A DNA stretch of 64,000 bases from Pseudomonas sp. LRP2-20 (GTDB taxonomy: Bacteria; Pseudomonadota; Gammaproteobacteria; Pseudomonadales; Pseudomonadaceae). The DNA is taken from the NCBI RefSeq assembly GCF_024349685.1, contig NZ_AP025944.1:2114001-2178000 (forward strand), given 5' to 3'. The translations under genes and the position numbers were made by a program. Position 1 is the first letter of the stretch, and each line of letters opens with the position of its first letter. The notes beneath the pieces are model-generated. The model was not told the DNA's origin and did no database searches. It saw only the letters and a program-made list of their open reading frames with translations. This document shows, piece by piece, positions 1 to 8,352 of the stretch.

Positions 1-1
1 A

Positions 2-460
2 GGTGCTGAGTTTGGCGAACTAATGGTTTCTATAGGTTCAGCCAGGGCTCTTGAGCAAATTTTTGAACACGTTCGTTTACCGATAGCTGAACTTTGGAAG
101 CCGCAGGCAAAACAAAACGAGGGTTTTGATTTTCACACGGTTTGCAGATCAAGCTTCATAAACTTCGGTGAGGCAAAATACTCGGGCTCTTCGAATCCTC
201 ACGGGTTGGCAATTGGGCAGGCTTCAGATTTTATTAAAGTAGAAAAACATTTTCGCGATCGCGCGCACTTAGAGAAACTTGCCTGCCCGATTTCCATCTC
301 TAATTTGGATGATGATAAATTTGGGGTTGTTGCAGCATTTTCAGTTAACTCTGACAATCCAATGTTGATTTTTAAGAATGCTCTAGAGTCGGCTAAAACA
401 TTTTTGGGTGATAATAGTGTAAGTGGGTTCTATCTTGTTGGTGTCAAGGAGGACTTGTGA
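2..460 (+). CDS. HamA-like (DUF1837) nuclease of a Hachiman-type defence system, 5' end cut by the window
   Basis: The frame is open from base 2 and reads GAEFGELMVSIGSARALEQ, so the ATG at base 23 is internal and the true start lies outside the window. A GEAK motif follows a beta-strand-like stretch (FINFGEAKYS) and fits the E-x-K half of a PD-(D/E)xK nuclease core. In HamA proteins this domain is the DNA-cutting effector held in check by the helicase partner. The stop overlaps the GTG of the helicase gene by four bases, so the two are translationally coupled. Base composition is AT-rich compared with the GC-rich genome to the right, which suggests horizontal transfer. The family call rests on the motif plus the helicase neighbour; an AbpA-like or other nuclease-helicase pair remains possible. 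Confidence 0.65.
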   Translation, partial: GAEFGELMVSIGSARALEQIFEHVRLPIAELWKPQAKQNEGFDFHTVCRSSFINFGEAKYSGSSNPHGLAIGQASDFIKVEKHFRDRAHLEKLACPISISNLDDDKFGVVAAFSVNSDNPMLIFKNALESAKTFLGDNSVSGFYLVGVKEDL

Positions 461-2736
461 GCAATATACTTGAAATAAAAAATTCTAAGGACCCATATTC
501 TGGTATTTCGAAGCTGCTTGGGGTTTTACATGAAGAAGGCCCGGTGCGCTCGGAAATGCTAGAGAGCTTAGCGCTCTATAAGGAATTTCATAAGGATGTT
601 TTCTTAGAATTAGAAGAGTCTATCATATCAGCGATCGGTCTTTTTTATAAAATAAATTCGCCTGCCAATTTATACGCTTTGCTGATGTCATCAGTCGGCG
701 CGCAGCATAAAAAGGACTTCGGGGAGCTGTTAACTCCTGTGCAAGCAAGCGTAAGGCGTGCAATTGAAGAAAAGCAGTTTGTTTCGATATCTGCACCAAC
801 ATCGGCAGGGAAGTCATATTCTATTCGGGACTTCATTGCAGAGCAGAGTGGCGATGCAGTTATCGTTGTTCCATCTCGGGCGTTGATCGCAGAGTACATG
901 AATACAATTAGGGATCGTTTTGCTGGCGATAAGACCGTAATGGTGTCTTCATTTATTGATTCTGTATTCACGAATCGTAACCTAAGGCGCATCTTTATTT
1001 TAACGCCAGAGCGCGCTAGAGAATTGTTTGTATCGGGACCTAAGCTGAGTGTCAATGTGTTCTTTTTTGATGAGGCACAGGTTTCTGAAGAAAAGACGCG
1101 AGGTGTAGATTTCGATGTGCTTGTGCGGCGCGTTGCTAAAGCTTTCCCCAAAGCGAAATTAATATTTGCTCATCCATTTGTTGAAAATCCAGTAGCGCAA
1201 TTCAAAAAGCATAGCATTCCAGTTGAAAAAGGATATGCACGATCTTATTCTCACGGTGCTGTAGGGAAAATAAGTATATTTAGGCATGCAAATCAAAAGG
1301 ATTATTATTTCTCACCGTTTCAGGAGAAGGGTTATTTATTGACTAATGCTTGCGAGTATGAAGGTGGTTTTGAGGGGTTTGCGTTTAATGGACAGCATTC
1401 CATATTAATATTCGTGTCTAAAGCATCTATCTATAATGATAGGTTTTCTGCTGGGTTTGAAAAATATATAAACGAATTTCCTGATATTGTTGATGAGGAG
1501 GCTCTAGAGATAATCAAAGCGGTTGAGCATATGTTGGGGGCTGATGTAAAGGAACATCGCTCTAAGCTAGTAGCTCTACTCAAGAAAGGCGTAGTGATTC
1601 ATCACGGTTCTGTTCCATTGGAGGTTAGATTTTTAGTTGAGAAATTCATCAGGGGAAAGTATGCGAAAATTTGTTTCGCTACGAGTACCTTGGCCCAAGG
1701 AGTTAACATGCCATTTGATATTCTCTGGTTGCAAAATATGAGGATGATTGGCGATGGAAGCGATAAGTCGCTATCATTTAAAAATCTTATTGGGAGAGCT
1801 GGAAGATTGACAGCTTTCAAAAAATATGATTACGGGTATGTCTTTACTGAAAGTCCGAAATTATATGCGGAACGTTTAAATGATACGTATTCCCTTAGTG
1901 AAGTATCTATTCTCGATAAAGAGTATGAAGGTGATGATGCGGAAGTAAAGGAGGTAATAGACTCGATTAAAGACGGCTCGTTTGATGATGACTATAACAT
2001 GCCGCAAACTAAGGTTGCACGTCTATCGGCTTCACCTGTGTTGGCTGCATGCCGAAAAGTGCTTGATATAATATACGAAGGAAATGAAATTAGGAGTGGC
2101 CTCTCTGGTAAAGAAAGTAAAGATCAGCGTATGGCGGTGCGAGAAAATTTAAAAATAATTTTCACTGCCTCTATAAAGCGTCCACTTTATTCTGGTGAGG
2201 AAAAAGTGTTTGACACCGCAATAATGATATTTTTATTGGCGGTTAGTGGTCGCTCTTTCAGAGAGATTGCGGGCATCCGTTTCAGTAATATATCAAAGCG
2301 TGATTCGGGGCGTGATGGTCCTGCCGATTTCGCACAGCCTGCGCATAAGCTTCCAGACGCAAGGCTGACTAATAGTTTCTCACTGTTTAGTGGCGTGTTG
2401 GCAAGAAATGTTAGCTATGATGCTGTCGTGTTTGATACCTATGACTATATGGACCAAGTAATATCGTTTTCCCTATCGGATGTGTTTTTAGCATCTTTCA
2501 GGGTGTATGGGGAGCTGACTGGCGATACGCGCGCTCAAAAAATGGCAGAGCTATTGAGGTATGGTACTAACAATGTAATGCATATGCTATTAATGAGGTA
2601 TGGTTTCCCTCCGGAGAGTGTTTCTGAGATATCCGATTACGTTTTATTTGTTAATGAGAAGGAGATTGTCTTCTCTCCGGCTATCGCCAAAGCTCCTCGG
2701 CATATTCAAGATTTGACGGAATGGTATCGGCCGTAG
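457..2736 (+). CDS. HamB-like superfamily 2 helicase (Hachiman-type defence)
   Basis: The 759-residue protein has SF2 helicase motifs: Walker A SAPTSAGKS near residue 113, a DEAQ box near 205 and NLIGRAGRL (motif VI) near 442. The N-terminal 100 residues and the C-terminal 250 match no domain I can name. In Hachiman, HamB is the DNA-surveying ATPase that releases HamA when it meets aberrant or phage DNA. The GTG start is preceded by AAGGAGG (446-452) and overlaps the stop of the HamA-like gene (GTGA), supporting one transcript. The gene is AT-rich with many rare codons for a pseudomonad. Size and domain order suit HamB, but related two-gene helicase defence systems cannot be excluded without a profile search. 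Confidence 0.72.
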   Translation: MSNILEIKNSKDPYSGISKLLGVLHEEGPVRSEMLESLALYKEFHKDVFLELEESIISAIGLFYKINSPANLYALLMSSVGAQHKKDFGELLTPVQASVRRAIEEKQFVSISAPTSAGKSYSIRDFIAEQSGDAVIVVPSRALIAEYMNTIRDRFAGDKTVMVSSFIDSVFTNRNLRRIFILTPERARELFVSGPKLSVNVFFFDEAQVSEEKTRGVDFDVLVRRVAKAFPKAKLIFAHPFVENPVAQFKKHSIPVEKGYARSYSHGAVGKISIFRHANQKDYYFSPFQEKGYLLTNACEYEGGFEGFAFNGQHSILIFVSKASIYNDRFSAGFEKYINEFPDIVDEEALEIIKAVEHMLGADVKEHRSKLVALLKKGVVIHHGSVPLEVRFLVEKFIRGKYAKICFATSTLAQGVNMPFDILWLQNMRMIGDGSDKSLSFKNLIGRAGRLTAFKKYDYGYVFTESPKLYAERLNDTYSLSEVSILDKEYEGDDAEVKEVIDSIKDGSFDDDYNMPQTKVARLSASPVLAACRKVLDIIYEGNEIRSGLSGKESKDQRMAVRENLKIIFTASIKRPLYSGEEKVFDTAIMIFLLAVSGRSFREIAGIRFSNISKRDSGRDGPADFAQPAHKLPDARLTNSFSLFSGVLARNVSYDAVVFDTYDYMDQVISFSLSDVFLASFRVYGELTGDTRAQKMAELLRYGTNNVMHMLLMRYGFPPESVSEISDYVLFVNEKEIVFSPAIAKAPRHIQDLTEWYRP

Positions 2737-2738
2737 GG

Positions 2739-3050
2739 TTTGTTAGGTGTTCAGTCCGCAAAAGTTATGGTGCACCCTTGACCCCCACGAGGAGGATGCA
2801 TTTTGGAAAGACGGCTCCATGGTTCAGCCCGCACGACGCCGCAAATTAGAGCTGAACTCCAAGCGTCGAAAGAGTCGAAATCCCGATACCGGCTGAACGT
2901 GAAGAGCGTCCCAAGTGACAATTACGAACCACTACGCAGGACGCTCAGATGGAGCCTGCCAACCCGCGCGGCGCCAAGCGCCTTTGAAGAGGCGATGGTG
3001 GTGGAGTTCCGGCAGCGCACGATGATACCCCTGGACGACATGCTGGGCCA
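2739..3050 (+). pseudogene. IS481-family transposase remnant (N-terminal part)
   Basis: From 2803 the frame reads MERRLHGSARTTPQIRAEL and later FEEAMVVEFRQRTMIPLDD. This resembles the N-terminal helix-turn-helix region of IS481-type integrase-like transposases, but the part between is deleted or shifted. The TGTTAGGTG at 2739 could be the left end of the element, since IS481 ends start with TGT. The catalytic DDE domain is absent. The homology stops at about 3050, where a fragment of an IS66 transposase on the other strand begins. Confidence 0.6.
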
Positions 3051-3222
3051 CATCCATGATTGGCTACTGGCTTCTCGGTCAGGCTCTTTAAGAGTCTGGA
3101 CCCGAGCTTCATCGCAATGAACGATGCGGCTATTCAATAGGCTGTCGCGGATCAGATTCAGCAGGCGCTGAAAGCGCTCGCCGCTGGCCTGTCTCAACTC
3201 TTCAAGTAATTGCTTTTCCTCT
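3049..3222 (-). pseudogene. IS66-family transposase fragment
   Basis: On the minus strand this stretch encodes RFQRLLNLIRDSLLNS, then IVHCDEARVQTLKEP and SSQSWMW. That is the start of the DDE catalytic region of IS66 TnpC transposases, including the first catalytic Asp in HCDE. The reading frame runs on at both ends into unrelated sequence, so only about 55 residues of a roughly 500-residue protein remain. It abuts the IS481 remnant at about 3050 and the 3' end of the HNH endonuclease gene at 3223. Confidence 0.65.
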
Positions 3223-4056
3223 TTATAGATGATTTTGTTGTGTTGCCTTTTTTTGTAAAACCTTGATGTCTTTTTTGCAGTTGATGATGTGCATTCTTCG
3301 GTGGCAGTTGGGGCAAAGCGCAACTGTATTATCGATTGAATCTGCTCCTCCATTAGCAAGCCATTTTATATGGTGCGTTTCCAGATACGGCTCACCATTT
3401 TTGCGCTCAAATGGCGCGGGCTTTGTGCAGAGTTCGCAGTTCCCTTTGGAGCGTCGCTTGGCAAATTCCGCTACCCATATCGATCTTAGGTAGTATGGCG
3501 CTTCCGTATGGCGCCGACTAACGAACGAGCTTTCAGTCCGGCGCGCGTTTTCCTCAATCTCCGCGTCGTTAAATTTTTTTATTTTTTTCTCTTTTACTTT
3601 AAATACACCTAATAGTGATGAGGCTGGAATTGTCGGAGGCTCTCCGATACTCAGTTGGAGTGGAAATACCCATACTTTCCTGAGTTTTTTGCGAGCGTCG
3701 TATTGCTGTTCTTGATATGCGTCGCCGGCCAATAAAACCTCGCCGATATAAGTATATTGCTGAGATTTAAATACTTCGAAAAGGTGTGCTGTGACGTTAT
3801 TCTTTGGTAGTTCGTTTAGCGTCTTATTTTGAGCGAGGTTTAAATTTTGATCGCCGTACTGGCCCATGCCGGTATAGTGAAAAATGTCACCTATCCATCT
3901 GTCATCATAAACAGATTTCACATGGTTAGAGACGATTACTAAGGTATTCGTTGCATGGGATCGTCGCATTCCACCTTGAGTGCTGCACTGAAAAGTGTTG
4001 GTCAGAATTTCGTTGTTGATGATTGTCCCCGGCATTAGGGCAGTTATTGATGGCAC
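3223..4056 (-). CDS. HNH endonuclease with N-terminal SRA-like domain, probable type IV (modification-dependent) restriction enzyme
   Basis: 277 residues. The N-terminal half contains IFHYTGMGQYGDQ (58-70), a pattern typical of SRA-like domains of McrA-type enzymes that recognise modified DNA. The C-terminal part is an HNH nuclease: CELC (207-210), ETHHIKWLANGGADSIDNT (226-244) and CPNCH (248-252), with four Cys for zinc and His228/His229 for catalysis. Such proteins cut DNA carrying modified bases (or phosphorothioate in ScoMcrA), but the ligand here cannot be read from sequence. The start is chosen because MPGTIINNEIL fits the family N terminus. The gene is AT-rich, stands alone, and is flanked by transposase debris at its 3' end, consistent with a mobile defence gene. 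Confidence 0.75.
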   Translation of the reverse strand: MPSITALMPGTIINNEILTNTFQCSTQGGMRRSHATNTLVIVSNHVKSVYDDRWIGDIFHYTGMGQYGDQNLNLAQNKTLNELPKNNVTAHLFEVFKSQQYTYIGEVLLAGDAYQEQQYDARKKLRKVWVFPLQLSIGEPPTIPASSLLGVFKVKEKKIKKFNDAEIEENARRTESSFVSRRHTEAPYYLRSIWVAEFAKRRSKGNCELCTKPAPFERKNGEPYLETHHIKWLANGGADSIDNTVALCPNCHRRMHIINCKKDIKVLQKKATQQNHL

Positions 4057-4286
4057 TGTATGAATCTCACGCTTAGCGATGGCATATTGCCTGACACTCT
4101 AGCGTGAAGTCCTACAAAGGGAAAGGAAATCTCCTACATCAATATCTGCATCGATTTGCGGTGAGCGGTCCTAAGAAATCCCTTGAAGATCGTGCCCCGG
4201 GGATATCGGTGAACAGTCATTGAAATGGTCTGTAGCGGTAGCCCCGATCGTTGTCGCTGAAACTGCTTAGGATGTTAATTTGCAGC
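4057..4286. other. Short intergenic region without a recognisable gene
   Basis: Contains stop codons in all frames at short intervals and no protein motif I recognise. It separates the HNH gene promoter side from the first copy of the DUF3077 duplication and may hold the HNH promoter and decayed transposon sequence. Confidence 0.4.
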
Positions 4287-4400
4287 ATTCGTGAATTCTC
4301 CTGAAGCAGGGACTTGGATTGTTGGGGCCGCTTTGCAGCCCATCGCCGGCAGCGCAGCTCCCACAGCGCGGACGGTGCAGGTGCTGCTGGAGGGGTTTTT

Positions 4401-4664
4401 TCAATCTTTCATTCCCAGTTCGGCATCATTGAGCAGGGCCTTGGCCTGGGCGCTAAGATGGTGCGAGGCCCAGAGCAGCTGGGGTTTGTCTTCCATCAGG
4501 CCGTCGATGGTCAGGTCGCGGACGTAGCCCATCAGTTTCGAGGCCTGTTCGCGGGCGCTTTGGCAAGAGATGCCGGGTTCGATTCGGAAGAGGGGATGGA
4601 TCTGATTATCACCTTGGTAGGAGGTGGTTTTGCCGGCTGGTTTATTGGGTTGCCATTGGTTCAT
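4401..4664 (-). CDS. DUF3077 family protein, degenerate copy with altered start
   Basis: 87 residues ending LLNDAELGMKD, nearly the same as the intact copy at 8353-8619. DUF3077 proteins are small Pseudomonas proteins of unknown function with a conserved REQASELMGYVRDLTIDG core, present here as REQASKLMGYVRDLTIDG. The ATG that matches the intact copy's start now runs into TAA after three codons, and eight bases are missing relative to that copy. Translation would have to begin at a new upstream ATG (MNQWQPNKPAGK) to stay in frame. It may still be made, but it looks like a gene in decay. Confidence 0.55.
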   Translation of the reverse strand: MNQWQPNKPAGKTTSYQGDNQIHPLFRIEPGISCQSAREQASKLMGYVRDLTIDGLMEDKPQLLWASHHLSAQAKALLNDAELGMKD

Positions 4665-4870
4665 CTTCCTGATGTGGTAAATGCCTGGGCTGGCCCTATC
4701 GCCGGCAAGCCGGTCTCCCACAAGGGCACCACACGCCTAAGAGTCGTCTACAACCTCAGGGACACTGTGTGAGGGCGCTACCCTGCGAAAGCGTCAGGGC
4801 AGGCAAATCCTGATGCGGATTAATGCAGCGTCTGCGGATCATCTGGTTTTTGGATTTGGAACAGAGCCGA

Positions 4871-5062
4871 TTAGAGCAATTTGCGCAGGGCATCAAGCTC
4901 GTGCATGGACGTCATGATCAACAACGACACAGGTGATTTCGTCTGCATCAACATCGCCTGCTGGGCAACTACTTCGGCACAGAGCGCATAGTCGGCGGCC
5001 ATCATCAGTGTGTCTTTGAGGGAGTGGAGATTGTAGAGTGGATCGGGAACGATCTTCAGCAT
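4871..5062 (-). pseudogene. Truncated copy of the DUF3077 partner gene (DUF6124-like small protein)
   Basis: The frame starts MLKIVPDPLYNLHSLKDTL and matches the intact copy at 8723-8965, but a CTC-GAA to CTC-TAA change stops it after 63 residues instead of 80. The lost tail reads SALFQIQKP in the same frame beyond the stop. The family is a small Pseudomonas-specific protein of unknown function, found here twice beside DUF3077. Confidence 0.6.
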
Positions 5063-5135
5063 GCTTGCACTACAACGATGGTTGAGCTGCACACCAATTA
5101 ACCGTCAAGCAAGTAGGGTGGCAGCAGTACGTAGG

Positions 5136-5234
5136 TTGACGGATCGAGATCGTTAGCACTCGGCGCACACAATGTACCCGCACGTACAGTTGCTATAAGC
5201 GTATGCAAACGGATAACGATCAACGGCCCGTCAA
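5136..5234. other. Long imperfect inverted repeat upstream of the partner gene, copy A
   Basis: The left arm TTGACGGATCGAGATCGTTA (5136-5155) and the complement of the right arm (5215-5234), TTGACGGGCCG then GATCGTTA, can pair around a loop of about 60 bases. It matches the inverted repeat at 9038-9137 in copy B. Three arm positions differ between the copies, and at each both arms have changed together, so pairing is kept. It lies about 75 bases upstream of the partner-gene ATG. Confidence 0.6.
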
Positions 5235-5383
5235 GCTCGGTCGCCGAATTAGCAGCGACTGACCGAGACTAGGATTTACATTGACCATGTGCAACGAAAT
5301 GGGCGTCAGTAATATCTTTGAGTAACGTCCTAAAGGAAAGGAGTTGAATCTGATTTTTCGTCTGTAGCACATAATAATATGTA

Positions 5384-5935
5384 AATTTTCAGTTTCGGAA
5401 ATAGCAATTTTAATATCTTTCTCTGTCGTTCCATAAGGGCTTCATGGAGGAGACTCAGACAAACCAAGCTGCCCGGCTCACTCAGTATTCCTGCGAGGTG
5501 AGGCCTGGCATTTGGATTATGAGTGCATTGGATTATTGCTGAGAACTCCAGCGCAGCAGGTGACTTACGCAATGTTGGAGTCTTCACTGCAGGGCCACGC
5601 TCCCGGCGCGATCTGGCCCATTCGAGAGCCTAAATCGTGATTGCGATCAGCACAGCCGGCGTGCAATTCCGGGCAATAGTGTTACGCCATCATCACTCGC
5701 CAGAATTCTCACTGGTTTGTTTCGGTGCGTGGCGCAGCAACGTGTAACTCTTGACTATAAGATTTTTAGTGCCGGTGTGCGCCAGGTGTGGTGCCTTTCT
5801 CAGCGTATACCTGGTCACACAATTTTTCATACTGCAGCGAGTCTTCGCGCACCAGTTAACGATTTCATGACCATAGAGGAAATCGCGCGCATATGTTACG
5901 ATTGGTCACCTTACCGGTCATCCCAAGGAGCCGTG
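5384..5935. other. Non-coding stretch before the toxin gene
   Basis: No convincing gene. A short minus-strand frame at 5330-5587 has no family pattern. The toxin reading frame is open from 5717, but the upstream part (MFRCVAQQRV onward) lacks a ribosome binding site and resembles no toxin domain, so I treat it as leader. TTGACTATAAG near 5752 could be part of a promoter for the toxin operon. Confidence 0.4.
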
Positions 5936-6169
5936 GTGACTAAATTACCTATCCCCAGTCCTTCCTATCTTGATAAGCAAGAGTATCTAGGGTTTATCCA
6001 TGGTGAGCGTCGCTGGAGATCGTTATGTAAGCGTCGCATTTATACCTGGGATGCTTTTCATGGGGAAATTGAGGTCTTCAACTCAAGAGGTAAGCATCTT
6101 GAAGTATTAGATGCAGAAAGCGGGGAGACTATCAAAGATGCTGTAAAAGGGAGAAAAATCAATGTCTGA
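5936..6169 (+). CDS. Stand-alone colicin E3-type ribonuclease toxin
   Basis: The protein is essentially one cytotoxic RNase domain. RRIYTWDAFHGEIEVF aligns with the colicin E3 active-site strand WDSQHGELE; Asp, His and Glu sit at the spacing of E3 Asp510, His513 and Glu517, and a late KGRKI offers the Arg545 equivalent. E3 RNases cut 16S rRNA in the decoding centre and stop translation. There is no translocation or receptor domain, so this is an intracellular toxin rather than a bacteriocin. I chose the GTG at 5936, five bases after AAGGAG (5925-5930), giving 77 residues; an upstream ATG at 5867 has no good binding site. The stop overlaps the start of the next gene, as in toxin-antitoxin operons. 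Confidence 0.72.
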   Translation: MTKLPIPSPSYLDKQEYLGFIHGERRWRSLCKRRIYTWDAFHGEIEVFNSRGKHLEVLDAESGETIKDAVKGRKINV

Positions 6170-6476
6170 GAAAGTGTTCATTGAGCTTTGCGCGGAAGGC
6201 TTGGCACTTCCTGAAGAGATAGACGACTACATTGATGCATGGCATGAGTCAGATTTTCCTGGCGAGATATATACATATCTTGGCATGTCTCAAAAGGAGT
6301 ATCGCCTTTGGACTCGTGAGCCCGATTTGCTGTACTTTATAATAACCGCTAGAATTCAAGGTCGCTCTCTTGAGATGATGTTGGAAGATATGCACGATCT
6401 CCCACTTGCTGCACGTGCCGACTCGCCAAAAAAGGCCAAGGCTCTGATGGAATGGTTAAAACAAAAGGGAATATAA
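6162..6476 (+). CDS. Probable antitoxin paired with the E3-type RNase
   Basis: 104 residues, acidic in the first half: LPEEIDDYIDAWHESDFPG, then YLGMSQKEYRLW. Small proteins with this EEIDDYIDxWHE...LGMSxxEYxLW pattern occur beside toxin genes on mobile DNA. I do not see a clear DNA-binding helix-turn-helix, but the compact helical middle region could serve as one. The start overlaps the toxin stop by eight bases and the end is one base before the ImmA/IrrE gene, so the three genes form one tightly coupled unit. Acting as immunity partner for the RNase is inferred from this layout only. Confidence 0.6.
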   Translation: MSEKVFIELCAEGLALPEEIDDYIDAWHESDFPGEIYTYLGMSQKEYRLWTREPDLLYFIITARIQGRSLEMMLEDMHDLPLAARADSPKKAKALMEWLKQKGI

Positions 6477-6477
6477 A

Positions 6478-7452
6478 TTGCGTAAAGACATTGTCGTTAA
6501 TTTGGCGAAGAGGATGCATGTCCGGCACGCTTTAAGTCTCCCGGTTGATGTGGAGGCTCTAGCTAACAAGTATGCCGACTTAAGATTTGAAGAGTTCCCA
6601 GTCGACATCGACGGTGTGGCAGCTAATTTAAAGCAGCTTAATAAGCGACCGACCATCCTTGTGAACAAAAATCGAGTGGCAACTAGGCAGCGCTTCACCA
6701 TTGCACACGAAATCGGCCATGTAATTATACCTTGGCATATGGGGACGATTTGCGATGTTACCATCGAGAAAGCCGCTGATGGCGCTCAAGATTATTGGGA
6801 AATGGAGGCTGAAGCAAACTCTTTCGCGACTGAGCTTTTGATGCCTAGTGCATGGGTGTTAGAGCAGATAGGCAATAACACGGATTTGGCTTCTGTTAAT
6901 AAACTAGTTGCAAAGGAATGCAAGGTTTCTCCCATAGCGGCAACCTTGCGGCTTCGTTCTCTATTATCGCCTGGATATATCTTCATTGTCGTTGGTGCTG
7001 ATGGTGTAATTAATTATTCTGGTCGAAGTGATGAGACATGCGCAAGCCCGCCTGGCAAGGGAAGTAGCAGAGATGTCCTGAGTCGACTTGAAAGTGTTAG
7101 CGCGTCATACTCAGTCGTGATTGGGGGCAGTGAATATGTATGGTTTAGAATTTCGAATGAGGTCGCCTTGGAGCGCGACGGTCGAGGCGATTGGCGCCAG
7201 ATCCTTGATGAAATGGTTAAGGATTGTACGCAGGATCCAGACTTGCAAATGAGGTATAAGCAAAAAATTAATGGCGTTCTCGGATATGCGAATAGTATCA
7301 TGCGGAAAGGCACCTATACAGAAGCTACCCTTTATAGCGCCTGTTTGCAGCGCTTCTACAATAACGAAACTCTCGATGCTATTATAAAGCATGGAAGGTT
7401 TAAAGATTTTCTCGCAAGTAAAATTAAGGAGCTAATTTCTAGCAAGGCATGA
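6478..7452 (+). CDS. ImmA/IrrE family metallo-endopeptidase (DUF955)
   Basis: 324 residues. A zinc protease signature FTIAHEIGH (73-81) is followed by EMEAEANSFATELLMP (108-123), which supplies the third zinc ligand, as in ImmA and IrrE. The C-terminal half (about 170-324) is a separate region without a recognised family. These proteases cleave repressors or antitoxins when the cell is stressed or infected. The TTG start lies seven bases after AAGGGA and one base after the antitoxin stop. The tight linkage suggests that this protease controls the antitoxin, releasing the RNase; that is inference from position and family behaviour. Confidence 0.82.
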   Translation: MRKDIVVNLAKRMHVRHALSLPVDVEALANKYADLRFEEFPVDIDGVAANLKQLNKRPTILVNKNRVATRQRFTIAHEIGHVIIPWHMGTICDVTIEKAADGAQDYWEMEAEANSFATELLMPSAWVLEQIGNNTDLASVNKLVAKECKVSPIAATLRLRSLLSPGYIFIVVGADGVINYSGRSDETCASPPGKGSSRDVLSRLESVSASYSVVIGGSEYVWFRISNEVALERDGRGDWRQILDEMVKDCTQDPDLQMRYKQKINGVLGYANSIMRKGTYTEATLYSACLQRFYNNETLDAIIKHGRFKDFLASKIKELISSKA

Positions 7453-7476
7453 GGCTCAAAGTGCGACGGCACCTTA

Positions 7477-7835
7477 CTAGTCTATATGCGGAAATAGAAG
7501 TAGCAGACACCGCCTGGAATAGGCCGGCGAGACCATGGCAATATGGCTTTTCGCGAACCTGCCGGAGCACGTTACCATCCGGCGGTCCACTTTCAGCGCG
7601 CCAAACATCCGTTCGGTGATGTTGCGCTGTCACTACTTACGTCGACTAAATAGCCTCGGTAAAAAAGTTTAGGTTTGCGTCTCGTGGAGCGCAATGATAT
7701 GACGGGTTTCAGATCGCAGTATCGGCGTAGTGCTTGGGCGTTGAGGCTCTTGTCGGCAAGCGGCCATTTACAGCGTTTATGCGGGGGGCACGTTAGCATT
7801 GATGGAATGCTGATCACGTCCAGCAGTGGTTGAGC
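7477..7835 (-). pseudogene. IS5-family transposase remnant (C-terminal third)
   Basis: Minus-strand pieces read LLDVISIPSM, LADKSLNAQALRRYCD, PVISLRSTRRKPK and, in another frame, NITERMFGALKVDRRMV. This is the order seen in the DDE C-terminal region of IS5-group transposases (LADKGYDA...ERxFGxLKExRRI). A frameshift near 7625-7650 and loss of the N-terminal two thirds make it inactive. It lies just downstream of the toxin-antitoxin-protease unit. Confidence 0.7.
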
Positions 7836-8234
7836 CTAATTATCACTTACTTGTAAACTAGAGAGGAATAAACGCAGCGGTGTATCATTTAACTCGCAGA
7901 GCATTTGGTTTTAGATTGTTAGACCGTTCCGCCTGTAATCTAGAATGCACTCGGCAGGCTCATCAAGCCCCTTGTTTTTAGCTCCTGATAAGACTTAAGT
8001 TGAGATTGCTGCATAAAAGTTGATTATCATGTTTGCAGTTCAATCAAGTCTTGCTGGTTCAGTCTCAGGTGACGGTTCCAGCTTATAATTGGACACCGTC
8101 GGGCTTCTTCATCCTCGGAATATTTTATACACCTTATGCTATGAGCCAAGGCAGTCCAGGATATTTCACCATACAATACCCGAGTAAGCTGTATTGTCGC
8201 CGCTCGAATCGCTCGGGGTGGTGATTTTAATCAT
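7836..8234. other. Non-coding AT-rich gap before repeat copy B
   Basis: I see no gene, known repeat or RNA here. Short open frames lack ribosome binding sites and family patterns. It ends at the GTGAATTCTCCTG that begins the second copy of the duplicated segment. Confidence 0.4.
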
Positions 8235-8352
8235 TGGTGAATTCTCCTGGAGGTTGGACATGGGCTTCGATTGTTGGGGCCGCTTTGCGGCCCATCGCCG
8301 GCAAGTGCGGCGCCCACATGAATGAAAGCGGCGGTGCCGGAGGTGAACTGTT

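Larger units (their letters stand above)
4287..5383 (+). repeat. Direct repeat copy A of a ~1.1 kb DUF3077 locus (degenerate copy)
   Basis: This segment aligns along its whole length, in the same orientation, with 8235-9290. Shared landmarks are the GTGAATTCTCCTG start, a REP-like GGGGCCGCTTTGC block, the DUF3077 gene, the short partner gene, the long inverted repeat and the final AATATGT. By eye identity is roughly 80-85%. Copy A carries more damage: an 8-base deletion and stop near the DUF3077 start and a premature stop in the partner gene. Confidence 0.85.

Noticed and set aside
5330..5587. 85-codon minus-strand frame considered as a gene
   Set aside because: No ribosome binding site and no family pattern; half of it overlaps the repeat boundary.
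5717..5935. Upstream extension of the E3 RNase frame
   Set aside because: No ribosome binding site and no resemblance to a toxin domain, whereas AAGGAG lies just ahead of the GTG at 5936.
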